Positions 1-6,906 are shown, numbered from the stretch's first letter. The stretch is 17,116 nucleotides of DNA from Kmv42 sp040757455 (GCA_040757455.1 JBFLXE010000047.1:1-17116), one strand, 5' to 3'. Numbers and translations are program-made. Notes: generated by a model not told the origin, from the sequence alone.

Positions 1-41
1 AGTGATAGAATCTGGCTGAAAATGCTGCTAAACTTATTCAT
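1..41 (-). CDS. IS4-like transposase, N-terminal codons only (runs off window)
   Basis: The minus strand opens with ATG at 41 and reads MNKFSSIFSQILS to the window edge. From memory this resembles the start of IS4-family DDE transposases that carry an N-terminal DUF4372 segment. A strong Shine-Dalgarno sequence (GGAGG, 47-51) lies five bases upstream. Only 13 residues are visible, so the family call is tentative. The element lies directly downstream of the broken stress-protein gene and may have clipped its 3' end. Confidence 0.5.
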   Translation of the reverse strand, partial: MNKFSSIFSQILS

Positions 42-47
42 ATACAC

Positions 48-96
48 CTCCGGTCTGGGTTTTGTTAATTGCATAACTATATTACCCAGATCGGAG
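48..96 (-). promoter_or_regulatory. Hairpin covering the transposase ribosome binding site
   Basis: Two 13-base arms (48-60 and 84-96) are inverted complements with one mismatch, separated by 23 bases. On the minus-strand transcript the second arm contains the GGAGG of the transposase. A transcript reading in from outside would fold and hide the ribosome binding site. Several insertion sequences use this device to prevent expression by read-through, so that role is inferred here. Confidence 0.55.
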
Positions 97-97
97 T

Positions 98-895
98 TTA
101 TCTAAAACTTATTTTGGACAAGTCTGGGCTTCCAACAACTATTAAATCTGCACTTTTCTGCTTTGAAGTTTCTACAATGGCCTCATATGGTTTGCCTCTG
201 TCTGTTAGGCCCTCAGTTTTAATGCCCTCTTCTTTCGCAAGCTCCACGATCTTTTTGACATTATCTTTTGCAAAAATCAGTTCTTCATAGTCTTCTGCCA
301 GAATAATCTCTTTATCTGAAAGGGCTACGGATATAACGATGAGTGAGCCTCTGCATCTTTTTGCAATTCCGATGGCCTCAAAGGCTGCAACATCACTGTG
401 TCATGAACCGTCAGTCGCTATAAGAATATTCCGGCATCCGACTTTTGCATTCAACGGAACTACAAGTACCTTGCAGGGAGCATGTCCTATAACTCTAGCG
501 GTCACGCTGCCCATCATAAGTCGCTTCAGCCCTGTTCTGCCATGTGTGCCCATGATTATCATATCGACTTGATTTCTTGCTGCATCATCTATAATGTTCT
601 GAAACGGTTCCTCGCCTCTATGAACAACTATCTCGCAGTCAACACCTTCCTTTGAAGCCCTGCTCCTGACCGATTCGAGGTGTTCCCGTGCCTCCTTTTC
701 AGCTTTTTCAATGATCTTTGGTACAAGATCTTCAAATTCAACATTTGTTTTCACCACTGATACTGCAATAAGTTTACTTGAACATGTCCTTGCAAGATTG
801 ATAGCTGCTCTGATTGCACTTTCGCTAAATATGGATCCATCTGTTGCTACAAGTAACTTCTCCATTTTTGCTACCGGGCATACATGTTGAATCAT
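98..895 (-). pseudogene. Tandem universal stress protein, interrupted by an in-frame TGA
   Basis: Two UspA domains lie in one frame. The first (residues about 11-150) starts MEKLLVATDGS and carries the nucleotide-binding pattern G-x2-G-x9-G-S as MGTHG...MMGS. The second begins RNILIATDGS, is cut by TGA at 401-403, then continues in the same frame (HSDVAAFEAIGIAKRCRGSL...) to TAA at 98-100. The second domain ends at LIVVGSPDLSKISFR and lacks the G-x9-G-S half of its nucleotide site. ATG at 895 has AAAGGA upstream; ATG at 865 fits the domain edge but has no clear ribosome site. The likely reading is a nonsense mutation after 3' truncation near an insertion element. The product up to the TGA would still be one intact Usp domain. 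A selenocysteine codon is a less likely alternative. Confidence 0.75.
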
Positions 896-911
896 GATTA
901 TCCTTTCAGCA

Positions 912-956
912 AGTCCCCCTTAATCCCCCTTTGCTAAAGGGGACTGAGGGGGATTA
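912..956. repeat. C/G-rich dispersed palindrome (copy 1)
   Basis: The element has two nested, mutually exclusive folds. TAATCCCCCT (921-930) pairs with AGGGGGATTA (947-956), while CCCCTTT (926-932) pairs with AAAGGGG (936-942). AGTCCCC (912-918) also pairs with GGGGACT (939-945). A related element sits at 16624-16666. It lies between the TSUP and stress-protein genes, both on the minus strand. There is no U-tract, so a terminator role is not supported. Confidence 0.7.
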
Positions 957-1004
957 CTATAATTCTTTAAAATGGTCATTACTTTATTTAAGGTATTCAC
1001 TCCG

Positions 1005-1991
1005 TTATTTTATAAAAAACTGAGAAATATAACGCAATGCGAGGAAGATAATAATAGCTCCCAGCATAAGTTTGATAATCTTCTGGGGAACGAATTTCTG
1101 GAACCGTGCGCCAAGGTATATTCCGACAAATCCTCCCGCTCCAAAGAGAAATCCCAATAGCCAGTCAGGTGAAGTGACCATACCACCTTTTACAGGAATT
1201 ACACTGTAAAAAAGTACTCCCAAAATAGATGTAAGAAAAGTTCCCATCAAGGCTGCACCGGCAACGGTGTAAACCGGCAAATGAAAAACTGCTACACAAA
1301 ATGGAGCAACGATTGCGCCACCTCCGATACCATAAGTCCCGCCGATAACCCCGACAATGAATGCGAGAATGAACATAGCTACGGTGCTGAACGAAAATCT
1401 CTCACCCCAGAATTCATATTCTATCCGCGTCAGGCTTGCCTTAACAGTTTTTACGACGGCTTCTGGCGGAAGTCCCGATGCTATTCTGGAACTTTGCTGT
1501 TCTTTAATCTGTTTAGTCCTCTCCTTGAATCTGTCTTCCAATGCCTTCATCTTTGTTTTCCCTGCTTTTGCCTTGCCTGTAATTTCATAGACGAGGCGCA
1601 CACCGATATAGAGCAGCACACATCCAACAAAAAGCTTAAATGTCCTCGGATCAGGCAGATAGAGGACTCTCAGAAAGTATCCAATGAAAACTCCCGGAAG
1701 AGTGCCTGCGATGACGACCCACGTCAGCGGCCATGCCATGCGGCCTTCCTTGAGGTAACGATAGACCCCGCTCGGGATTGCAACGATATTGAAAACGAAA
1801 TTTGTGGCACTGACAGATGGACTGGTAAAATTGAGCATACTCATCTGGAATGGCAACAGGAGAAACGCACCCGAGACACCACCCATTGAGGTAAAGAATG
1901 AAACTACCAGAGCAACGAAGGGAGGAACAAAGACATAAGTCTTTACGCCTGATATAGGAAAGAGAACGTGTAGAGAATTCAGAATGTCCAT
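1005..1991 (-). CDS. TSUP (TauE/SafE) family membrane transporter
   Basis: A protein of 328 residues made of two hydrophobic halves, each with several membrane segments. They are joined by a charged cytoplasmic-type linker (about residues 138-195, rich in K, R and E). The first half contains SFFTSMGGVSGAFLLLPF and the second IGGTYGIGGGAIVAPF, the glycine-rich repeats of the TauE/SafE family (Pfam PF01925). The family exports or imports sulfite, sulfonates and related anions. Members in sulfate reducers have been tied to molybdate/tungstate control by TunR regulators, which fits the nearby regulator. ATG at 1991 is chosen because GGGG lies just upstream; GTG at 2000 would add three residues. 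The gene follows the MOT1-family gene on the same strand after 217 bases and may be cotranscribed. The substrate cannot be read from sequence. Confidence 0.85.
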   Translation of the reverse strand: MDILNSLHVLFPISGVKTYVFVPPFVALVVSFFTSMGGVSGAFLLLPFQMSMLNFTSPSVSATNFVFNIVAIPSGVYRYLKEGRMAWPLTWVVIAGTLPGVFIGYFLRVLYLPDPRTFKLFVGCVLLYIGVRLVYEITGKAKAGKTKMKALEDRFKERTKQIKEQQSSRIASGLPPEAVVKTVKASLTRIEYEFWGERFSFSTVAMFILAFIVGVIGGTYGIGGGAIVAPFCVAVFHLPVYTVAGAALMGTFLTSILGVLFYSVIPVKGGMVTSPDWLLGFLFGAGGFVGIYLGARFQKFVPQKIIKLMLGAIIIFLALRYISQFFIK

Positions 1992-2027
1992 TTTCCCCAC
2001 TCAAGCTAAATAATGCAGTTAATATCA

Positions 2028-2170
2028 GGCATATGCACAGAAAAACCTTTCAGAATCGCAATTAGGCAATATGTGTATTCCCTTTGTTTTACATGAAAAC
2101 ATGAAAGGTGAATTTGTATGCTTATCTCTTACAAAGGTGGCGATATGAAAGCTTTTTCTGCACATATGCC
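2028..2170. repeat. Long imperfect inverted repeat between two transporter genes
   Basis: Arms 2028-2052 and 2146-2170 match at 22 of 25 positions as inverted complements, with a 93-base centre that shows no gene. Short direct copies of AAGCTAAAT flank the unit at 2003-2011 and about 2206-2214. It could be a small non-autonomous mobile element, a processed or attenuating RNA hairpin in a transporter operon, or an operator pair. No U-tract follows the right arm in either direction that would make it a standard terminator. Confidence 0.55.
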
Positions 2171-2208
2171 CTCTCTTTTTATTTGTAAATACATTTGCCT
2201 CGCTTAAG

Positions 2209-3468
2209 CTAAATTTTGATTTTCATCTTGCGAATGAAGAGGTCTACAACGATACCAATTCCGAAAGCCCATGCCATATTAGGAACCGCCAGGGCAATAC
2301 CAGAGATCAGGATAGCAACGAAATACTCTTCATTTGTTTTGAGACTGCGGATCAATGGACAGAGTTCGAGCCCAGCAAAGATGAGAAGCACTCCCAGGAC
2401 CGAGTTTGGAATCATTGCAAGTAGAGCAAACCCGAACTCCCCGAATGCCAGTGCCATCACGACGAAAAGAGCACCAATCATGATGGGAGCGCCTCCTGTC
2501 CGTGCCCCGAACCGATAATGAGCGGCAAGTCCACCCGTACCGTGACACATAGGAACTGCGCCGACAAAACCGGCAGGCAAATTGGCAAGCCCCATTGTCA
2601 GGGCAAAATTCCCCGCCTTTGTCTTGGATAGCAGCGGGTTTTTCGGAAAGAGTGCGCAGCATGTGTCAGCAGTGCCCACACAGGCATTTCCTATTGTCAG
2701 TGGTATCTGAGGCAGAATGAGCATGATGAAGGCAGTCCAGAAATCATTCAGCGTCGGTGAAATGAAACCTATTTTGGTAGGACCTACAGAGAAATTGAGG
2801 CTATCGAATCCGCCAAAGGCCAGCCCGGCGATGATGCCTGCTGCCAGCGCAGCCAGGGCGGCGGGGAGTTTCTTGTTGTCGAGCAAAGTAATGACCGTGA
2901 GGAAAACTGCTATACCAAGCATAAGGTTGAGGTTATATTCAGTGAATCTGCCGCCAACTCCTGAAAGGAAGATATTTTTCTGGATGATCAAATCTATCCC
3001 CTTTTTTAGAAAGACAAGTCCCAGTGAAAGCTGTATGCCCCTTACAACAGGTTGCGTAAACAGTTTAGCAAGAGCATTTACAGTACCAGAAATCGATAGC
3101 AGAAGAAGAGTTACTCCAAAAATAATACCTGACGCCCCTATCACAGACTCTGTAATCTGAAGGGGATAGGCGATGGCAATAGCGCCAACAGCTTTAAGAG
3201 GCTGAACGGGCACAGGCAACCTGTAGTAAAAGCCTGTAATGAGATAAAATAGCCCGAAAGTGAGAAATACCGTGCTCGGGCTCAGTTTGTTGATCAGGAT
3301 CATAGCCACTACAATTGGCAACAGTGTTCCGAGATCTCCGAGAGAGCCTGCGAATTCCACACGATCGAATCGCAGATTGCCGGTTATTCCGCTTTTTTCA
3401 GCCGTGATAGTCTCTTCCCTGGGTTTTGGCGCTCTGTATCCTTCTGAAGGTTTTTCCTCTTGCGCCAT
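2209..3468 (-). CDS. MOT1-family molybdate/sulfate-type transporter
   Basis: A 419-residue multi-spanning protein with a hydrophilic N-terminus of about 35 residues. Two blocks typical of the MOT1 branch of the sulfate-permease superfamily are present: PVPVQPLKAVGAIAIAYP near residue 85, and VPMCHGTGGLAAHYRFGART near residue 305. Characterised MOT1 proteins take up molybdate; bacterial members are untested for most lineages, so tungstate or sulfate remain possible. The neighbouring Mop-domain regulator supports molybdate or tungstate. It is the first gene after a good sigma-70-type promoter (3580-3609), with a leader of about 100 bases containing a 34-bp inverted repeat at the predicted start site. 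ATG at 3468 is the only good start; the ribosome site is weak. The TSUP gene follows on the same strand. Confidence 0.85.
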   Translation of the reverse strand: MAQEEKPSEGYRAPKPREETITAEKSGITGNLRFDRVEFAGSLGDLGTLLPIVVAMILINKLSPSTVFLTFGLFYLITGFYYRLPVPVQPLKAVGAIAIAYPLQITESVIGASGIIFGVTLLLLSISGTVNALAKLFTQPVVRGIQLSLGLVFLKKGIDLIIQKNIFLSGVGGRFTEYNLNLMLGIAVFLTVITLLDNKKLPAALAALAAGIIAGLAFGGFDSLNFSVGPTKIGFISPTLNDFWTAFIMLILPQIPLTIGNACVGTADTCCALFPKNPLLSKTKAGNFALTMGLANLPAGFVGAVPMCHGTGGLAAHYRFGARTGGAPIMIGALFVVMALAFGEFGFALLAMIPNSVLGVLLIFAGLELCPLIRSLKTNEEYFVAILISGIALAVPNMAWAFGIGIVVDLFIRKMKIKI

Positions 3469-3542
3469 AAACTACTTCACTCTATAGTACTTCAATTTCA
3501 TCTGTCAGACGGAGCAGCGCTTAACACTGAGAATCCATTTAT

Positions 3543-3576
3543 AATTATCACGAAAACTATATCATTCGTGTTAGTT
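3543..3576. promoter_or_regulatory. Xer-like inverted repeat, candidate operator of the recombinase-derived regulator
   Basis: AATTATCACGAA (3543-3554), a 10-base spacer, then TTCGTGTTAGTT (3565-3576). The 12-base arms are inverted complements at 10 of 12 positions. This arm-spacer-arm layout resembles XerC/XerD core sites, which is what a regulator built on a Xer-type DNA-binding domain should prefer. It begins just downstream of the -10 box of the minus-strand promoter, over the expected transcription start, a repressing position. Binding is inferred. Confidence 0.55.
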
Positions 3577-3579
3577 AAA

Positions 3580-3609
3580 ACTTTATCATGCATTAGACCA
3601 GGTTGTCAA
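3580..3609 (-). promoter_or_regulatory. Sigma-70-type promoter for MOT1 and probably TSUP
   Basis: On the minus strand a perfect TTGACA (3604-3609) is followed after 18 bases by TAAAGT (3580-3585). The predicted start falls near 3573, inside the inverted repeat at 3543-3576. The leader to the MOT1 start codon is about 105 bases. Confidence 0.6.
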
Positions 3610-3673
3610 GAAGAGTTGTGAATGATTCTGTAGAAGAATATACGAGCCGTACTGTTATAATAAACAATAAATC

Positions 3674-4771
3674 ATGATGGTTAGTCATAGACAACATATA
3701 CAAGGGGCTCCGGCGTCCGAGCGATCAAGCCATGCGCGTATAGTATCGATGCCGGGGAAAGCCCAATGTCTTGATCCGGTGCAGATGAGCCGCCTGGAGC
3801 AGTCATTTCGAAGCTGGACAGACGGGGCATCGCGGGCAGACGTTCGTCTATCCCGGAGACGCATCCTGCTTATCTTCCTTTTGATTCGCTATACCGGAGC
3901 CAAGCTGAACGAAGTCTTAACCCTTCGGCCTTTTCAAGATATTGATTTCAAGCATCACATAGTGTTTTTAGGGAGAACAGAAAAGAAAAATGGCAGGCCA
4001 CAGCGGGAAGTTCAGATACCGGGGGTGCTCTCTGAAGAAATCAAGTCTTTATTAGATGATCCTCCTTTTAAAAAATATCTGGGCAGCGTTTTTAAAGTGG
4101 ACCCTGGCCATGTCCGGCGCAAATTTTACGAGCGGGCGCTGGCCTCCGGCTTTTCCCCTTCAATGGGCTCTCCGGAGAGCATACGGAGGTCACGGGCTGT
4201 CGAATTAATGCAGAGCAATATGCCCTTGCCGGTTGTGCAGAGGATGTTGGGCCATTCAACACCCAGCGTGACAGCTTCCTATGTTGCATTTTCCGATGAC
4301 GATATTCAGCAGGTTGCAAAATGTTTTATTGAAAGAGAATCTTCCAGAAAAACAAGCGCGCGAAACAGCTTTTTCGGTAAAATCCGGTCTATCCATAAAG
4401 GAGACATACAAACAAAGGTTGAGATGATCACCATTGGAGGCGATATGGTGACCACAGTGATCACCAACGACAGTCTGTCGAGGCTTGGTCTTAAAGCAGG
4501 ATCTTTAATAACAGCAGAGGTAAAAGCTCCCTGGGTGATTTTACAGAAAAGCGATAAAGAGCCTGAATCTTCGGCAGAAAACCGATTCTTTGGAACTATT
4601 GTGCGCATTAATAAGGGTGAGATTACTACAGAGTATGTCGTGCGTATTTCGGATGGTACTGAATTGTGCTCAATAGTTACCACGGACAGCGCTCGCCAGA
4701 TGGGTTTTAAAGAGAATGATCAGGCATGGGTCATATTCAATAGCTTTTCTGTGGTGTTACACACCGACTGA
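3674..4771 (+). CDS. TunR-like regulator: inactive tyrosine recombinase domain plus two Mop/TOBE domains
   Basis: Residues about 45-225 form a phage-integrase/XerC-D catalytic domain and residues about 231-294 and 303-365 are two Mop/TOBE oxyanion-binding domains (NSFFGKI... and NRFFGTI...). Catalytic positions are eroded. The first arginine of the family is Lys77 (TGAKLNEVL), and the His of HxLR is Glu168. Arg171, His194 (LGHS) and Tyr203 (TASYV) remain. This matches the published TunR family of sulfate reducers, where a recombinase fold became a transcription factor sensing tungstate/molybdate and controlling modABC or TSUP genes. Here it is divergent from MOT1 and TSUP, so repression of those genes is the likely job. 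TATAAT at 3656-3661 gives a leader of only about six bases to ATG 3674, with no ribosome site; ATG 3677 or 3749 are alternatives. The last 15 bases overlap the convergent TrmO-like remnant. Confidence 0.85.
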   Translation: MMVSHRQHIQGAPASERSSHARIVSMPGKAQCLDPVQMSRLEQSFRSWTDGASRADVRLSRRRILLIFLLIRYTGAKLNEVLTLRPFQDIDFKHHIVFLGRTEKKNGRPQREVQIPGVLSEEIKSLLDDPPFKKYLGSVFKVDPGHVRRKFYERALASGFSPSMGSPESIRRSRAVELMQSNMPLPVVQRMLGHSTPSVTASYVAFSDDDIQQVAKCFIERESSRKTSARNSFFGKIRSIHKGDIQTKVEMITIGGDMVTTVITNDSLSRLGLKAGSLITAEVKAPWVILQKSDKEPESSAENRFFGTIVRINKGEITTEYVVRISDGTELCSIVTTDSARQMGFKENDQAWVIFNSFSVVLHTD

Positions 4772-5059
4772 GATTCCTATTGGATTCGGTCGCTTGGGTG
4801 CTCTCGTAGCAAAAACGCCTCGAAGATTCTCATCCAAAAATGGCTTTACTTTCAACGAGTAACCTTTTGAGAGGTGGAAATGATAGGTCAGGATTATGTG
4901 TGAGAACCCTTTTAAATCTTGTAATCCATCAACATACGCTGGTTCTATTTCTATTGTTCCTGCTATACCTTTTGCTCCTGTTGGTTGTATAGGCATTCCT
5001 TTGATATCTTTAAAAGGAGAACGAATTATACCTATTGGATTGTATGTTATCTTTTCCAT
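4757..5059 (-). pseudogene. TrmO/TsaA-like protein, C-terminally truncated
   Basis: The 100 residues begin MEKITYNPIGIIRSPFKD and include GFSHIILTYHF and FATRAPKRPNPIGIS. These are conserved blocks of the UPF0066/TrmO family of SAM-dependent tRNA N6-methyladenosine (t6A37) methyltransferases. Family proteins continue after RPNPIGIS for several more strands. Here the frame stops two codons later (TAA, 4757-4759) at the point where the convergent tunR-like gene ends. No continuation was found in other frames nearby, so the 3' part is missing rather than frameshifted. The SAM site is built from the whole barrel, so activity is doubtful. The ribosome site upstream of 5059 is weak. Confidence 0.75.
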
Positions 5060-5090
5060 GGTGCTTATCGTATATTGGCATGTTATTCCG

Positions 5091-5120
5091 TTGACAGCAA
5101 TATTTTTTTCATAGTATAGT
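5091..5120 (+). promoter_or_regulatory. Promoter of the first fluoride riboswitch operon
   Basis: TTGACA (5091-5096), an 18-base spacer, then TATAGT (5115-5120). The expected start is near 5127, two or three bases before the aptamer begins, so the RNA leader is almost entirely riboswitch. Confidence 0.75.
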
Positions 5121-5129
5121 AACTTTGCT

Positions 5130-5179
5130 GGCGATGGGGTTCGCCCTTAACCGTCCTTGAAAGACTGATAACCCCTACC
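5130..5179 (+). promoter_or_regulatory. Fluoride riboswitch (crcB motif), copy 1
   Basis: The RNA carries the conserved fluoride aptamer signature: GGCGATGGGGTTCGCC (5130-5145), then AACCG, a short hairpin, and CTGATAACCCCTACC (5165-5179). Its 3' strand is shared with the terminator stem at 5170-5208. Fluoride binding should therefore block the terminator and switch on the downstream antiporter and stress-protein genes. Na+/H+ antiporters and UspA-type genes are known partners of this riboswitch class. Confidence 0.93.
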
Positions 5180-5208
5180 GAATGGTATAAGTTTCGGTAG
5201 GGGTTTTT
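5170..5208 (+). terminator. Intrinsic terminator, expression platform of riboswitch copy 1
   Basis: AACCCCTACCGAA (5170-5182) pairs perfectly with TTCGGTAGGGGTT (5193-5205), followed by a run of T to 5208. The left strand overlaps the aptamer, giving an on-switch in fluoride. Confidence 0.9.
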
Positions 5209-5219
5209 GTATCCAGTCC

Positions 5220-6376
5220 TTGCCGGAGCTAAAAACCTCAGGAGGTTTAAGGGAAAACCAGTGGCTTCAGGCAGCATTATGGATCGGGCTCGCCCTTGTT
5301 GCAACCCTCCTTTCTTTGAGGATAGCGATATCTATTGCCTTGCTTGAAATATTAGTTGGTTTTGTCGGAGGTAATTTCCTTCCCCTTCAGAGAACTGAAT
5401 GGGTGAATTTCCTTGCAGGGTTCGGAAGCATCCTTCTTACATTCCTCGCAGGAGCAGAGGTTGAGCCGGAAATTCTGCGAAAGAAGTTCAAAGAGAGCGC
5501 CGGTATAGGCTTCCTGAGTTTCTTGACGCCCTTTCTGGGCGCTATGGCATATGCATATTACATCGAAGGCTGGACATTCCCACAATCTGCGATTGCAGGT
5601 ATTTCTCTTTCCACCACTTCTGTTGCTGTAGTTTATGCGGTCATGATCGAGACCGGATATATTAAAACGGAACTTGGCAAACTCATCCTTGCTGCTTGTT
5701 TTATATCACCGACCTGGGCACAGTATTAGCATTGGGTGTTTTTTTTGCAAATTATGACTGGCATCTGGCGCTCTTTATCGTGGTGACAATTGCTGTTCTC
5801 CTGTTACTGCCTAAGTTTACTCCCTGGTTTTTTGAAAAAGTCGGCAGTCGGATCAGCGAGCCCGAAACAAAATTCATCTTTCTACTCTTGTTTAGTCTCG
5901 GCGGTCTCGCTATGACAGCAAGGAGTGAAGCAGTGCTTCCAGCATATCTGGTGGGTATGGTACTCGCTCGCTTTTTTATTGAGAATAAAACCCTCAGTCA
6001 CAGGATGCGTGTCATTGCATTTACCATGCTAACTCCGTTCTATTTTATTAAGGCAGGTTCTCTGGTAAAGCTGTCAGCTGTGTGGACAAGTGCTTTTTTA
6101 ATAATTGTTTTTCTTTTGGTGAAGATGGCAGCAAAATTTATCGGTGTATTGCCGCCGACAAAGATATTCAAATTTAGAAAAAAAGAAAGCATGTATACTA
6201 CTTTACTGATGTCAACGGGTCTTACCTTTGGTACTATATCAGCGTTATTCGGATATACGAATAAAATAATAGACCAGGAGCAATATACGGTACTGGTCAC
6301 AGCAGTGATACTCTCAGCGGTGGTGCCGACGATTATTGCTCAGAAATGGTTCCAACCGGAGATGAAAAAAGAATAA
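5220..6376 (+). pseudogene. CPA2 cation/proton antiporter, frameshifted
   Basis: The two reading frames together encode about 385 residues with roughly 11-12 membrane segments, a Na+/H+ exchanger-domain protein of the CPA2 (Kef/NapA) type. Frame one ends LGKLILAACFISPTWAQY; frame two starts ITDLGTVLALGVFFANYDW. Families of this type read AACFITDLGTVLALG without a break, so a two-base insertion (AT repeated at 5703-5706) explains the shift. The aspartate of ITDLGT is part of the expected ion-binding region. The start is unclear: TTG at 5220 lacks a ribosome site, while a perfect AGGAGG at 5240-5245 is not followed by a normal start codon. It sits directly under the fluoride riboswitch and probably helped survive fluoride or acid stress. 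A sequencing error is possible. Confidence 0.85.
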
Positions 6377-6426
6377 GGAGGGGAATCATAAAGCAGCCGC
6401 GGCTTCAGCCTGCGAAGGAGGTCATG

Positions 6427-6849
6427 ATGTTTAAGAAAATCTTGATAGCTAATGACGGTTCAACAGGGGCAAAACGCGCCTTACAAGTAGCGATAGACCT
6501 TGCGAAAAGATACAGTGCAGAACTTCATAGTATATCTGTTGAAGAAGGTGTTCCCCATTACGCAGTAACCGTCGGAGAAGTCGAAGAATTTAGAAAGGAG
6601 GCGAATGAATATTTCAAGAAGATAAATGATGAGGCAGTGGAATTAGCCAAAAAAGAAGGCATAAGGCTTCATATAAAAGTTCAGGCCGGACATGAGGTGG
6701 AAACTATTGTACATTATGCCAAGGAAGGAAAATTCGACCTTCTGGTTATTGGCTTTATGGGTCATTCAAAGATATTCGGAAGGGTATGGGGTTCAACTTC
6801 TCAGAATATTGCAAAGCTTGCCCCTTGCACAGTTGTTGTAGTAAAATAG
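6427..6849 (+). CDS. Universal stress protein, UspA family, in the fluoride operon
   Basis: A single UspA domain of 140 residues. It starts MFKKILIANDGSTGAKRAL and ends with the nucleotide-binding pattern G-x2-G-x9-G-S (GFMGHSKIFGRVWGS) and TVVVVK, so ATP binding is expected. GGAGG (6417-6421) gives good spacing to ATG 6427; ATG 6424 is too close. It lies 50 bases after the antiporter and is likely cotranscribed with it from the fluoride-switched promoter. UspA genes are among known fluoride-riboswitch partners. Its exact role is unknown. The second riboswitch starts four bases past its stop codon. Confidence 0.92.
   Translation: MFKKILIANDGSTGAKRALQVAIDLAKRYSAELHSISVEEGVPHYAVTVGEVEEFRKEANEYFKKINDEAVELAKKEGIRLHIKVQAGHEVETIVHYAKEGKFDLLVIGFMGHSKIFGRVWGSTSQNIAKLAPCTVVVVK
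6818..6847 (+). promoter_or_regulatory. Possible promoter inside the stress-protein 3' end
   Basis: TTGCCC (6818-6823), an 18-base spacer, then TAAAAT (6842-6847). The predicted start would be near 6854, the first base of the second aptamer, mirroring the arrangement of copy 1. Both boxes lie in coding sequence, so the second riboswitch may instead be transcribed only by read-through. Confidence 0.4.
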
Positions 6850-6853
6850 CAGT

Positions 6854-6906
6854 GGCGATGGAGTTCGCTAAACTGTTCCGATTTGTCGGAACTGATAACT
6901 CCTACC
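6854..6906 (+). promoter_or_regulatory. Fluoride riboswitch (crcB motif), copy 2
   Basis: The aptamer reads GGCGATGGAGTTCGCT, AAACT, a perfect 6-bp hairpin (GTTCCG with CGGAAC), then TGATAACTCCTACC. All conserved blocks of the class are present. As in copy 1, its 3' strand is the left side of a terminator. The next gene is a dynamin-like GTPase, so fluoride should turn on that gene. Confidence 0.93.

Noticed and set aside
1281..1889. Long plus-strand open frame opposite the TSUP gene
   Set aside because: It is antisense to a clear membrane protein, has no family resemblance, no ribosome site and an odd composition; a shadow frame.
2717..3160. Plus-strand open frame opposite the MOT1 gene
   Set aside because: Shadow of the transporter, with no ribosome site and repetitive composition driven by the opposite strand.
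3469..3673. Molybdenum-cofactor riboswitch in front of the MOT1 gene
   Set aside because: The leader is short and AT-rich and I could not find the multi-stem conserved blocks of that RNA; the inverted repeat fits a protein operator better.
3674..4771. Integrase of a genomic island or phage
   Set aside because: The catalytic set is incomplete and two Mop/TOBE oxyanion-binding domains follow; no tRNA or attachment repeats are nearby. A regulator fits better.
5700..5710. Programmed ribosomal frameshift in the antiporter gene
   Set aside because: No canonical slippery heptamer in the right frame and no stimulatory stem immediately after; a two-base AT insertion explains the break more simply.
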